The notes under the pieces were generated by a model. That model was not told the DNA's origin, did no database searches, and worked only from the letters and a program-made list of their open reading frames with translations. Positions 32,601 to 43,807 of a stretch of 64,000 nucleotides of DNA are shown here, piece by piece. Numbering within the stretch: the stretch's first letter is position 1; every line of letters starts with the position of its first letter. Position numbers and translations under genes: made by a program. The stretch covers positions 17,873,747-17,937,746 of the forward strand of contig NC_049992.1 in assembly GCF_000003815.2 (NCBI RefSeq), given 5' to 3'. The stretch is from Branchiostoma floridae (Eukaryota > Chordata > Leptocardii > Amphioxiformes > Branchiostomatidae).

Positions 32601-34446
32601 CTTACTATACAGAGGCTATATGTTAACACGCTATACGTAAATGCAAAGCTAGAGGTCAGAGTTCAACTGTCAAACTACTCTGAAATCGATGATTTAACAG
32701 ATTGCATATCAATCGAAATTTGCTTACATTTCATTATCATTAAGTCCACATCTCTAAAATAATGTATCATTTTAAATGTATATGTGCACTTACTTCCAAT
32801 TCTCTGCAAGTGATCCCTTTTCTACGTTCGCACTCTACCTTTTTTTTCAAAACCATTTTATTGTATTATCGAAGAACCACCCACCTTTGATCTAGAAGAC
32901 GTACGAATATAAGAAGCAATATTGTGATAAGTCTGAAGTAAGGTTGTTACTATGCAAGAGTTCGACGACCTTTGCACTTTTCTTTTTTGATTATAACAGG
33001 CGCAAAAGCACATGCATTTCTGTGGCAAGTAAGAACACTGGTATTTGTTATATTAAGTATTGCACGAATCCTATAGTAAGTATTTAGGTTTAAACAATGA
33101 GGTTTCGAGGCCTTATTACTAAACCACACTTATTTGCCTATGACATCTAATGTAATTTCATGCTACCTTAATCGTTTTATATTCATAATCATGCTAATTC
33201 GATGATGCCATTGGTAAAAATCCAAATTTACGGACCATATTTTGTATAATCAGGTTATTTTGACTCCAATGTATTTACTATCTGCTATTTTCTTACAAAA
33301 TAAAATTTACATGTTTCAGTCCATTTTATTTGATTTCGTTGTAATGTGTAGACAGAATAATATTTTAGAAAATTTTAGATCGTGATCCAAGATGGCGGAC
33401 ATCTGACGTCATTTTCTATCGTCTATTTGGTTGCCAATGCAACAGAAGTCTTGGCTGTCTTAGATATTGCCAATAAGGAACCCTTTTTGGTTAACGTTTT
33501 GTTAAATACCTTTATGTATAATAGAAATATTTACACAGGTTTGTCCAATAAAATCGCATTAATGACATTACAATTACGTCATGTTACTTCACGATGATAC
33601 CAAAATGACAAGTAAGATCAAACTTAACGATTACATCATTTGGTTTTCGTACACCAAGCCGTTTGGAAATAACAAAAAGGAGGCTGAATGACCCCCTTCC
33701 GTCCCATGAATAAAAAAAGCCAATTTTAGATAATTAGGGTTTTACTAAGTTTTTTTTGTTCGCCATTAAAAGATTAATAATGACAAGTGATAGTTAAAGT
33801 TACGACATTATAATACATAGAGAAGCTACAGGCTTGGGCTTGAATCCGACACCTTGGACCGGCAATCTTGTTCAAATAAGCTGACATTGTGAATTCTACA
33901 TCATAACATTTACTTTAAACGCCATATTATTATTATTTTTATTATTATTGTTGTGAAATAGAATCTTTAAAAAATCAGCAGTGCCATATAAAGGAATAGA
34001 ATAAAGAGAAAACATTGATCTATAAACGATAAAATGAAAAAAACTTTTTAAAAGAACATCCAGCCAACGGTGCAAATGTTGTATCGAGAGGAACATCCTG
34101 TCAAAAGTGCAATACATTTTTTCCACATAAGGCCACGTCGATTTGATTATATTTTGAGAAGATTTCATTTCACCGGGCGTCAATTTTCGCCCATTTAAAA
34201 ATATGACCATTTTGTGAATCGCACAATTCAACTATTGAAGATTTCAATGCATGCTGAAAATTCATAAACAAAATGGAAAAATGGATGCTTATGACGAAGA
34301 GTGCTGGAGCTGACTGAAAAAGTGGTTTAAAAAAAGCATCTTCCACCTTCTTTGACTTTCCAAGAGGAAATCATAAATGATTGAATTAACAGATGTCTTA
34401 GAGGGACATCCTGTCAATTAGTTTTACTCCAGACAAGGATTTCCTC
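32601..34446. other. Tail-to-tail spacer, includes the left end of tandem unit 1
   Basis: No gene. Tandem-unit homology begins near 32817 (CAAGTGATCCCTTTT). A (TTA)n-rich stretch lies near 33.93 kb and a truncated TIR-element end at 34125-34200. AATAAA near 33299 could serve a 3' end but is inside the duplicated sequence. Confidence 0.5.
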
Positions 34447-34661
34447 TTAATCGTGCCCGCTTCTCCAGCATTCTTCTTCCTTGTTCTTCCTATAGTCAAC
34501 ACAGACGGGACAGTCACAGTGGTAAGTGGAGTCACCGCACCAGTTTGCATCGGAACAGCATGGGCGTTTACCGTCAGGGTCACATTCAGCAGGGTTACCA
34601 TCATCTGCAGGGTAACCCTGGCCACAACGTGAATCGGCTCGCCACTTGGAAGCTATTGGAG
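34447..34661 (-). CDS. Copy 1 exon 6: C-terminal hevein-like Cys-rich domain
   Basis: Two bases complete Ala, then 70 codons and TAA. WRADSRCGQGYPADDGNPAE, CDPDGKRPCCSDANWCG, YHCDCPVCVDYR. The CC-S-x4-CG spacing resembles chitin-binding type 1 modules, but the Cys-Asp-Cys ending differs. Carbohydrate binding is only a guess. Confidence 0.75.
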
Positions 34662-37600
34662 CTATTGGGGAAAAAATGTTATAATCAACATTTGCACACA
34701 AAAACAGCCTCGTACGCAACTATTGCATTGAATTTTTCTGAATTGAGATGTTTATTGCATCTTGAACACAAGACCGTGTGTTCCGTATCACCCGATGTAA
34801 CCGACCACGGGTAGAATTGTCTGACCACCGAGGGCTGGAGAGTGATGCAGAATACAATGTTTTTGAGGGCAATGACCCTAATTGACGCAGCCGCAGAAGG
34901 CCCAAAATGAGTCCATACAGTATTTTAGCCTATTTTCGACTTGTAGCAGGAAAATGTAAGAAACATTTCATATTGGTGAGGCAGTGTAGGTTGCAGATGT
35001 TCAGATTCGGCAAAAAAACTAGGTTTTAGTCCATCTTTTCGGCCTGTGCTGACCCCTAATTTGAAGTAGTCAGTCCCTAAAATGACGTAATGAAAATCCA
35101 AGATGGCGGCAGTTTTGACCGGTGGGAATCTCGCGCTAGTCAGAAAGTTTAAAATTAGACTTTTGACACTTGAGATAGCGGGCTGTTGTGTGGGGTGAGT
35201 TCTTATGACCTGGAATGTTCACGGATGAGATTATGACACCCTGGACTTCCTAACTTTTACATTATCGCCTATGCAGATTTCTATTAGTGGTAACTGCTCT
35301 TGAGTCATTACAACATTTCAATGTGATTATATTGGCTGTACCATGAAAATGGACATTCCCTGAAAAGGTATGTTGTTGATGTCAGATAGCGTTTACCTTT
35401 TCTCTGGTAGTAATTTCGATGTGGCCAACTGTCCCACTCAGGACCAGGATACGCCGCCGTGTCATTGTCACTTCTGCGGAGCCAACACCGTGCACCACCG
35501 CCCTCTGGCGATCCCGCGGGGCGATGGTTGAAGGACAGACATGGCGGGTTGACGCCGTCGTAACTGCGGTAACCTTGCAGACAGCGGCGGGCACACTCGT
35601 CTGCGTCTATGTTGTCGTATGCTGCTATATTGTCAGGATGATCACCGAAGAAGTGGCCTTCCGCCTTAGTGAAGAGATCCTCGTACGATTCGTACGATAC
35701 AGTCGCTAAAGCAGAAATGTTGTCTATAATGAAGCATTTTACTAGCAACAAAATTTCACCGGAGGTAAGACCAAACCTCAATGACATGATTTGGGATTCG
35801 ATATTTCTCCACTTCAAATGAACCTCGAAAGTTCTGAGCATGACAAGAACATCTGGGACGGCCCCAAGAACGGGCAGAAATATCTGGAACGCAGTGAGAA
35901 TTTCTAGGATGTACTACAAATTCCCAAACAAAGAATAGTCATTCTGACGGCATTCCGGCTGATTCCGCTTCTCCTGTGAGACGGCCTTTCTTTCCATATT
36001 ACATGTGGTTATATACTGTGTACTTACCCAATGCCCAGTATGACTAATGATAATACAATAATGAGTTTCCCTTATAGAAATTGCTAAACTTTCTTACCCT
36101 GAATTTAGGGTAAGTCCTATATTGATTTCAGTGTTGGAAAGAAAGTTTAGCAATTTCTATAATGTATCCTACCAACACAGATGAACTTTCATGCTATGAA
36201 TTTCCCTCACCTGATGGACATCCATAGAGGTTCAGTTCCCTGATCCCTGACCGAAGGATTGGGTGGGGGGGTGTGAACAGGATCTTCCAATACCGTGCAG
36301 TTCCCTGGAAACCGCCGAACTCCTGGCGCCGGTCCGTCCCTCTCTCCACGTTAGTTTTGGGCAAGACATCCTTCCAGTCGTACGGACTCTCAACCTGTGA
36401 TTTTTCCAACCTGAAGGCTACGATGTCAAGTTTATCGTGTCCGTAGATGTTGATTGCGATACGACTCAGCGTATGTGGTGCTGTGAGGTCAAGTACGATA
36501 TACCAGTCAGAGTTAAAAACGCTTCTTTTGAGCGCCCAGAAGGTTTCAGTGTCCCCATCCAAGGCTTTTGTGGCATCATGTGTCGCTCGTTTGTTCTGAA
36601 AAAAAGGTGCGTTGTAGGAGTCCACAACCCATGAATCGCGTTTGAGCCACGCAGGTACAACTGAGAAAGAACACAAAGTATTATTGTTAATCCAACATTA
36701 TCAAAAGTAGACAAAAGTACTAGATAGACAAACGTCACATTTCTCATTATACCTCTCTTGTATAAGCTATGATAATTCTATTCATTTCATTATTCTTTAT
36801 TTCAGGCACTACAGGCCCATAACAATACATACAATTAAAAACCGGGAGACATATATATATACATATAAATAATATATATATATATATATACATATGAATA
36901 CAGTGGGTACGACCGGATGATGCTTAAGATATGTACAAATGAAAGCATTAGTGCTTGTAGACCAGATCAACATAGTGTTGCCAGTAGTTACAGAGAGTGA
37001 ACATGTCGGAATGAATTGTAAGCTTAATGATACCATTGTTCGAGTTGAAGAGCGAGTGACAAAAGAGTGAGTCAGTTTCCTTAAGGGAAGGGTGATTTTC
37101 CTTTACCTGATGGCCGTCCATAGAGGTTCAGTTAATCAGAAATAGTTGGCCAAACTCAAAATATCGATTTTCCTTAAATTTTGTGTGGTGGTAGGGCCTT
37201 GGTCCAATCCTACAAAAATGGCAAAGTTTTAGATCTGTGGTCACCGGTTGCCATCAATTTTTCAAAATGGCGGATTTTCACCAAGGGAAGGCCTTGGTCG
37301 CGTCCAAAATAGACCTTCTTTGGACTCCTGTAGCAACCACAAATTAACAGATATTCTATTAATTATCGCATATGTTATTACCCATATTCTTATTTAAAAA
37401 ATGATATATAGTGATGCTCAAAATGTTTTTGTAGTGAGGTGCAGTAGATGTTTGAAAATGATGTGTTTTCGTGAATTTCCAAAATTGACAAAAATCCATT
37501 TTTTGACCATTTTTATTGACCATTAGCTCATTTACAGGTAAATCAATTTGCTTGATTTTTGGCACAATTATAGTTTGAACCTTTGTTTACGTCATATGTA

Positions 37601-40600
37601 AAAAAACAATTTTGGGCCTCTTACGTATCAGACCGTGGTGGCCCCGAGAGTAAACAAATATTTCCATTTCAAGAAAGTCGTAACCATAGAATTATTCCTG
37701 GAAAAACAGTCATAGCTTACCAAAAAGTGAATCTCAGTTTCATTTTATGTAGCAGAGGAACTTACCTATCACTGATAAAAGCAGGGTTGTTCTAGATTTT
37801 TATAATTGCCTTTGAAATGATTTTATTGATTTTTTTGTCATTTTTAGACCCAAAAAAATGTATATTTTGGCCCCAGCACCCTGGTATTGCAACCAAATGA
37901 CCTGAAATTTGGTATAGGAATATCCTGGACATGTACACACATGGGTTGATAACTGGTTTGCCATATAATAGAAGAAAATGCTTAATTTTGTGACTTTTTT
38001 GGCATTTTTCGCCCAAAAAGTACATTTTTGGCCCCTGCACCCTGGTTTTACAACCAGATGACCTGAAATTTGGTATAGGAATGCCCTGGACTCATGCGCA
38101 CATGGATTCAATAACACTCTTGGCATACTGTTCAACAAAATGCTAAATTTTGTGATTTTTGGTTTATTTCTTTCCCAAAAAAGTAAATTTTTGGCTCCCC
38201 TACCCTGGTTTTACAACTGAATGACCTGAAATTCGGTATAACAATGCCCTGAACAATGCGCACATGGATTCAATAACATGTTTTACATACAGTACAACAA
38301 AATGCTTAATTTTGAGATTTTGCCTTTTTTTACCATAAAAGTCATTTTTTTTGCTCCTGTTCCCTGTTTTTCCAAGTAAATAACCGGTAAAAAATCGGTA
38401 TACAAATGCAGGAGTGCCTTTGAAATGGCTTTTATTACCCGTTTTTGCATACAGTGCAACAAAACGCTTAATGTTGTAATTTTTGGTCATTGTTTTACCC
38501 AAAGTACATTTCTGGCTCCTTTTTGTAATTTTTGGCCGAAAAAGTACATTTTTGGCCCATTAAACCCTGGTTTTACAACTAAATGACCTGAAATTTGGTA
38601 TAGAAATGCCCTGGACACATGTACACATAAAGTCAATAATAATTTTGGCATACTGTGCAAAAAAATGCACAGGATCGTCCTGTCAACAGTAAAAACTTTG
38701 CACTGTTGACAGAGCGATCCTGTCAATAGCCTCATGCTGTTTCTTGACGAAGGTCAGTGTCTATTTTGGGCCCCTGGTGTATGACCTTTGACTTTGTACT
38801 GGAGCAGAACTTCGATCTTTTGACCTGGACATGCTGTGGTCTTGATTTTTTTGGGGTAGTTTGTGGGGTAAGGAAGATGTGATATACGTTTGGGCCGCCT
38901 AGCAGCTTGCTCTGAAACTGCAAAGGCAATTTTGTCGAAATCTTCCAAGGAACATAACGGAACATAGGAACGATGGATTTCCATGATATGTACCCTGCAG
39001 GTATCATCGGCAGAGAGGTATATAATGAAGTACAATTTATACAAGTATGGACTTGACTTGTACATAAATTAAATGAGGAACACCTATATTTACAGTGTTT
39101 TCTATTATAGGACTCAAATTCATGTAGATTCATGTTTACGTAAAACGATATCGTTTTAAACGAAAATTACGTATATCGTAGACGTATTTGAATATTTTAA
39201 GGTACGTTTTACGAGCGTAGATACGATATTTTGAAACGAAAATGATATCGATGCCATAGGTATGTACATTTTATTTCTAAATATCGTATCAAGAAAGGTG
39301 CGCTATGACGTCTGCATAATGTACATGCCAGAACGTTACCGAATGGAAATTAATCGTCTGAAATGCGATATCGTATTCGTAAAACGATATAGTTTTGACC
39401 GGAAAACACGTATAACGTAGACGTATTTTCACTATTCTAAGGTGAGTTTTTAGCTACGATATTTTGACAGGGAAATGATGCCATACCAGGTATATAGGTG
39501 GTGTCCACAGCTGAGTGACCATTGGTGAAGGTAGTGTCCACAGCAGAGTGACCGTTGGTGTCGGTAGTGCCCAAAGCAGACAGACCATGAGTGGGGGGAG
39601 TGTCCACAGCAGGCTGACCATAGGTGTAGGGATTGTCCACAGCAGGCTGACCATGGGTGTAGGTAGTGTCCACAGCAGGCTGACCAGCGTTGGATGTATT
39701 ATAAACAGCCTCCATTATCTGTAGATAGGAGAGATAATAGTTTATATAGCCCATACAGTAAACAGAACTTGTGACGAATACAAATACGGACGGCCATTCC
39801 CATTATGTAACATGGTGTGCAATTAACAATGTCCTCCTTAACATGTTTACAAGACACAAATACATTCACGTAGGCTATACCCCGAAACGGAATGAATACC
39901 GTTGTCCTACCTTTTGAACGTCCCGAACATTGTTGTGGAAATAAATCCAGGTTCCGAAAACAATCGATACCACCAACAAAGCAGTTACTATCACGGCAAC
40001 GCCAATCCTTCTATATGTGTACTCTGAAAATACATACGAGGTAAACGTCAAGATGATGGTGCTCATGACTCATGTATCTAGGCTCATGTATTACAGATAT
40101 TCTTGAGAAGATGGAATATAAAAGCCATTTTCCATGTAGCACGGCCCCTGCTTCTATACTTTTCTTTGTAAGTACGACGTTAGGACAAACAGCTGTTAAA
40201 AATATAACTCTAATTTTAAAACAACTCATCGAAATTCATTTAACTTAAGGCAAATCTAGTACACTTTTCACAAAAGCAAAATGTAAAAAAAAATGTTACT
40301 AAAAACAAAAGGACGATATACTTGGATTAGATTGGTTATCAAAGATAACGACCATCAACTAGGATTTGAATGCAAGACCATAAATATGTCTAAAAATACC
40401 AATAAGACCTGTGGTATGGTAGCCTGGGAAACCAGCTCGAGAAGCTTCGCAAATAAGAGTTACCGATCCCCTGCCTAACGCGCGCCCTCCCGCCTCTATG
40501 CACCCGCCCCACTACCAGCTGGCCCCACTTACGCCGGTCCCGAACTATCGCTCGCTTCTCGAAAGAGGCAAGTGATAGTTGGGGCCAGCTGGTTCGTGGG

Positions 40601-42573
40601 CCGGTGGGTGTTGGGCGGCGGGTGTTCCGTGCGCGCGTGTTGTAGGGATCGGTAAACTTTGCGTGCCTCGTTAGGAGTCTGCGTTTTCCCAGGGTAGTGG
40701 TATGGCTGAAAATATTATGATCTGTGTTGTATATCCATGCCCTTCATGGGCTAAATGCACTCAATTAGATAACTGTAGAAGTGTAGAAAAACAACGTTAC
40801 ATTCTATTGAAAGCTATATTGTCTCTTTCCTCTTCTTCAAACATGAGAAAACAAATTTGGTTAGTTGTTTTTTCAGTACATGGCAGTTAATATTGAAGCT
40901 AGAGGACGAGTTTTTTTGTTGCAGTTTAAGCATAAAATGCCATGTTTGCTCCTTTTTTTAGACAACTGAACATGAAACTAAACATACCAATAAGAAATTA
41001 AAGCAAACTTACGACAACGTGCTTGTTGCAGTACATTTGGCACGTACATCGGATTCCTGTTCAGGGTGTCTCGCACGGAGCTCGGATCTTTACTCGGGAT
41101 ACGTCTGTTTTCAGGTAAGTCAGTGTTATCATTTTCATTAGCCACTTTGTCAGTATCTTGTTCAGTGGAGTCGCATGCTGACGTGTACGATGGGTTTGTA
41201 AATCCATATGCGACAGCATATGGCATATAAGGATCCAAGTCGTCATTATCGTCAGTGACACCGACAGGCTCTTGAATCTCATCTTCAATGTCGTTTGGGG
41301 GTATTATATTTGTGCCATAGTCATCGTTATTCATTGTTGTAACAGTTGTATTTCTTTCTGCATATAGTTTGTTGCCGGAATTGCAACTACGTAATATGTT
41401 TGTTGCGTATTCAGAATCAGGTTGTTCCAAGGCTTTTGCAATGCATGCCGGGTCCCTGGTAATGTTTTGATCGTTTTCTGGACTGCACAACGGATTTGGG
41501 TTCTGGATCTTTTGTGAGGAGGTTGGATGTATGTTTGATTGAGAAGCCTCCATCTCATTCTGACATATGTTTGTCTCTGTTATTGACTTCACATCGTCAT
41601 CGGCGATGTCGATTGCCTGTGGTGTATCATCTACAGCTTCAGTTGTATCGGGCATATGATTACCATCAGGCATATGATTACCATCAGGCATATGGTTACC
41701 ATCAGACATATGATTACCACCAGGCATATAGTTACCATCAGGCATATGATTACCATCAGGCATATGATTACCATCAGGCATATGGTTACCATCAGACATA
41801 TGATTACCACCAGGCATATAGTTACCATCAGGCATATGATTACCATCAGGCATATGATTACCATCAGGCATATGATTACCACCAGGCATATAGTTACCAT
41901 CAGGCATATGATTACATTCAGGCATATGATTACCATCAGGCATATGATTACCATCGGGCATATGATTACCATCAGGCATATGATTACCATCAGGCATATG
42001 ATTACCATCAGGCATATGGTTACCATCAAGCATATGGTTACCATCAGGCATATGATTACCATCAGGCATATGATTACCATCAGGCATATGGTTACCATCA
42101 GGCATATGGTTACCATCAGGCATATGGTTACCATCAGACATATGGTTACCATCAGGCATATGATGACCATCAGGCATATGATGACCATCAGGTATATGGT
42201 TACCATCAGGCATATGATTACCATCAGGCATATGATTACCATCATCATGTTCATTACACCCAATTTGTGTAGAACGATGGCCGTCCTTGTTGTAGCTCCT
42301 GTGGTTAGTTAGTTTCTCATATGTATTTTCGAAATATCGAGTTTCAGGTACTGTCGCGTTATCTTTAACAGGAACCGATCTATCGGCATCATTTTCAGAT
42401 GGGCTGCATGATGTTGTTTCGTACATTGGGTTGGGCAGCACAGTGGAAAAAGCATATGGATCTAAATCTTTTTGTTTTCGGGGATTTGAAGTTACTTGCG
42501 TCAAACTGACTTCTGAGACATCGTTTGTGTCGACCGTTGGTACATCGTCTGGGGTGATGTTGTCTTCGGCCAT
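34447..42573 (-). CDS. Type II membrane protein, F5/8C-PAN-Cys-rich ectodomain (copy 1)
   Basis: Six minus-strand exons, all in phase: 41013-42573, 39911-40023, 39487-39718, 36211-36660, 35397-35705, 34447-34661; 2880 bases, 959 residues. The N-terminal ~520 residues are hydrophilic, with no signal peptide, and contain NPMY (48-51), about 33 HMPDGN hexapeptides (113-310), NPSY (460-463) and NPMY (507-510). One membrane segment (about 527-548) follows an Arg-Arg pair, so the tail is predicted cytoplasmic. Outside lie an 11-residue-repeat stalk, an F5/8C-like domain, a PAN/apple domain and a C-terminal hevein-like Cys-rich domain. F5/8C and PAN domains usually bind carbohydrate, lipid or protein; NPxY motifs bind PTB proteins or clathrin adaptors. 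A receptor or adhesion role is inferred. The ATG has A at -3 and G at +4. A near-identical gene lies at 48666-57779. Confidence 0.8.
35397..35705 (-). CDS. Copy 1 exon 5: PAN/apple domain
   Basis: Two bases complete Ala, then 102 codons plus one base. GHFFGDHPDNIAAYDNIDA, ECARRCLQGYRSY, PCLSFNHRPAGSPEGGGARC, WLRRSDNDTA. Cysteines pair as in PAN modules (C..C...C...C). Donor AAAAG|GTAAAC leaves phase 1. Confidence 0.8.
36074..36159. mobile_element. Partly collapsed hairpin element in intron 4 (copy 1)
   Basis: TAGAAATTGCTAAACTTTCT at the left and the complement at the right. About 26 bases of the left arm present in copy 2 (50311-50422) are missing here. Confidence 0.75.
36211..36660 (-). CDS. 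Copy 1 exon 4: F5/8C (discoidin-like) domain
   Basis: Two bases complete Val, then 149 codons plus one base. WLKRDSWVVDSYNAP, THDATKALDGDTETFW, DWYIVLDLTAPHTLSRIAI, ARYWKILFTP and IRELNLYG follow the F5/8C order (DGDxxTxW, WxxVDL, RYWKI, ElxlYG). It fills a single exon. Confidence 0.85.
36780..37070 (-). other. Intronic tail-like repeat with (TA)n
   Basis: (AT)n microsatellite near 36850-36895. On the minus strand AATAAAGAATAATGAAATGAATAG ends the block, like a LINE or SINE 3' tail. Present unchanged in unit 2. Confidence 0.4.
37102..37132 (-). pseudogene. Vestigial end of an F5/8C exon (copy 1)
   Basis: On the minus strand this reads LNLYGRPSG followed by GTAAAG, closely matching the last codons and donor of exon 4 (LNLYGCPS|G). 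Nothing upstream resembles the rest of the domain. An identical remnant sits at about 51359-51389. Confidence 0.6.
37800..38640. repeat. Intronic array, period about 160-170 bp (copy 1)
   Basis: Five units with CCCTGGTTTTACAAC, ATGACCTGAAATTTGGTATA and ATGCCCTGGACTCATGCGCA. Units are AT-rich and moderately diverged. The homologous array in unit 2 has about eight. Confidence 0.8.
39130..39486. repeat. Direct repeat next to exon 3 (CGATATCG/ACGTA-rich)
   Basis: 39130-39253 and 39368-39486 are diverged copies of one roughly 120-base sequence (GTAAAACGATATmGTTTT start, TACGATATTTTGA end). The second copy runs up to the exon 3 donor. Both copies are present in unit 2 (54537-54889). Confidence 0.7.
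39487..39718 (-). CDS. Copy 1 exon 3: stalk with 11-residue repeats
   Basis: 77 codons plus one base. IMEAVYNTSNAGQPAVDTTY, then variants of GQPAVDTTYTH. Six recognisable units are seen, rich in Thr/Ser/Pro and likely an extended, O-glycosylated stalk. The coded unit is 33 bases. Confidence 0.8.
39911..40023 (-). CDS. Copy 1 exon 2: transmembrane segment
   Basis: Two bases complete Gln, then 37 codons: YTYRRIGVAVIVTALLV, followed by VSIVFGTWIYFHNNVRDVQK. About 22 apolar residues follow RR, a positive-inside signal for type II orientation. Confidence 0.85.
40420..40696. mobile_element. MITE with 9-bp target duplication, copy-1 intron 1 only
   Basis: TAGCCTGGGAAA at the left and TTTCCCAGGGTA at the right, flanked by exact GTGGTATGG repeats (40411-40419 and 40697-40705). 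Copy 2 has the empty site (GTGGTATGG once, near 55.85 kb). A 9-base duplication suggests a Mutator-like superfamily. The elements at 43542 and 59185 share the ends. Confidence 0.85.
41013..42573 (-). CDS. Copy 1 exon 1: cytoplasmic tail
   Basis: 520 codons plus one base. Starts MAEDNITPDDVPTVDTND, includes LDPYAFSTVLPNPMYETT, the hexapeptide array and LDPYMPYAVAYGFTNPSY. Ends at a GTAAGT donor after ...QQARC. The intron boundary matters: reading through gives a few extra residues and a stop. Confidence 0.85.
41651..42244 (-). repeat. Coding 18-bp VNTR (HMPDGN), about 33 units
   Basis: Each 18-base unit contains CATATG and encodes HMPDGN with few substitutions (YMPGGN, HMSDGN, HIPDGH). A longer-range pattern (YMPGGN/HMSDGN recurring every seven units) shows recent block amplification. 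The other five frames are also open, which explains long overlapping frames on the plus strand. Confidence 0.95.
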
Positions 42574-43541
42574 GCTTGTCTGTCACCCTGTATGCGTTTG
42601 ATATTTCAGAATCACATTATGTATTAAATAATGCATTATGGTCCCTAAAACTTTAAAATACAGAGCATAACCACAATACATGCGGAATAAGAACATATTC
42701 AAAAGTACAGATTAGTAGGGAGGGGTGCAGCTAAGTTTTAAAAAACGCAGAATAAAAGAAATTTCACAATATTTTCTCTTTATCTTATCAACTAGAGTTC
42801 GGCGACCTCATGCCTTCATGAAATAATTAGAGCGTTTGTAGATTTCATTCTCATTTGCATGATATGCATATCATAGTTAACATCATTGCCAAAGCTACCT
42901 ACATGCCCAAAATCATTAAAAAAATATTATTCCTATTTTGAGATATGCTTTTCCGAATTGTTTTACAAAAATGCCCCTGCAATTCTAACCCTAGCCGCTA
43001 GAGGATCCAAATATACGTCACTCCTTCCCGAGCAAACAAGCCTAACACCTAGATATTGTGTCCATAACACGAGATAGAAAAACTGGAAGTTCCGTTGTAG
43101 TACCAAGAGAGCCTGCTAGGTCGCCCAAATTCTAACCATTTCCAGCGCGCGTTTGTCACATCCCACCAACACCTGCCTACCTGCCTATGTGCTTAGGCCA
43201 GGAGCTGGCCCCTTGCTCCGCTCCGTAAGAAGCCTCCAGGTAGCACGATCCTTTGCACTTGTCTCCGCGAACTTAATACTCTGTCCAATGTCCTTTCCCA
43301 CCAACACAAAGTATGAAACCATTCCATACGCTTGCTCTTGAGTTATATTGTTCACAGACACACACACACACACACACACACACGCTGATGAACATATAAC
43401 TTCCATGAATATTTCATGGAGTCAATAAAGAACGACAACTCTGCGTTTCTTTCTGCCAAGTAACCCTCTCTAAAGAATAAAGAGCCTTTTTTTCACATCT
43501 CTTGCTTTGATTCCACAGACATTTCATTGACCGTCTGACAC
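42574..43541. other. 5' flank of copy 1; (CA)n at 43356-43383
   Basis: No TATA box is evident. A dispersed-repeat phrase (AACTAGAGTTCGGCGACCTC) begins near 42.79 kb, and AATATTTCATGGAG near 43.41 kb closes a likely interspersed element around the CA tract. Confidence 0.5.
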
Positions 43542-43798
43542 TACCCTGGGAGCCATCCGGGGTCGGGCAGCTTTGGACAGTTTATCGGTAGCCCAAGGCA
43601 GTCATGCCCGCCGAGCTCCTATTAGCGCCCCGAGGTGTTAAGCCCGATTAGGTCCACCTGCCCTTTAGCGAATACTCCTCCGGGCTGAAACTCCACAGAG
43701 CGCTAATGTGAGGTCGGCGGGCAGGCTGCCGTGGCTCCCCGAACAAAACTCGCGAACAAATCTCGCTAGCTACCCGTCCTGTCTGGCTTCCCAGGGTA
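43542..43798. mobile_element. MITE of the TACCCTGGGA family (unit 1)
   Basis: TACCCTGGGAGCCA and TGGCTTCCCAGGGTA ends, flanked by GTCTGACAC and GTCTAACAC (9 bases, one mismatch). Also present in unit 2 at 59185-59441, so it predates the duplication. Confidence 0.85.
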
Positions 43799-43807
43799 GT
43801 CTAACAC

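Noticed and set aside
41496-42312. Plus-strand frames with YHQAYD and MITIRH repeats, and the minus MVIICL frame
   Set aside because: Shadows of the 18-base coding VNTR. The frame with non-repeat flanks, conserved splice sites and NPxY motifs is the minus HMPDGN frame.
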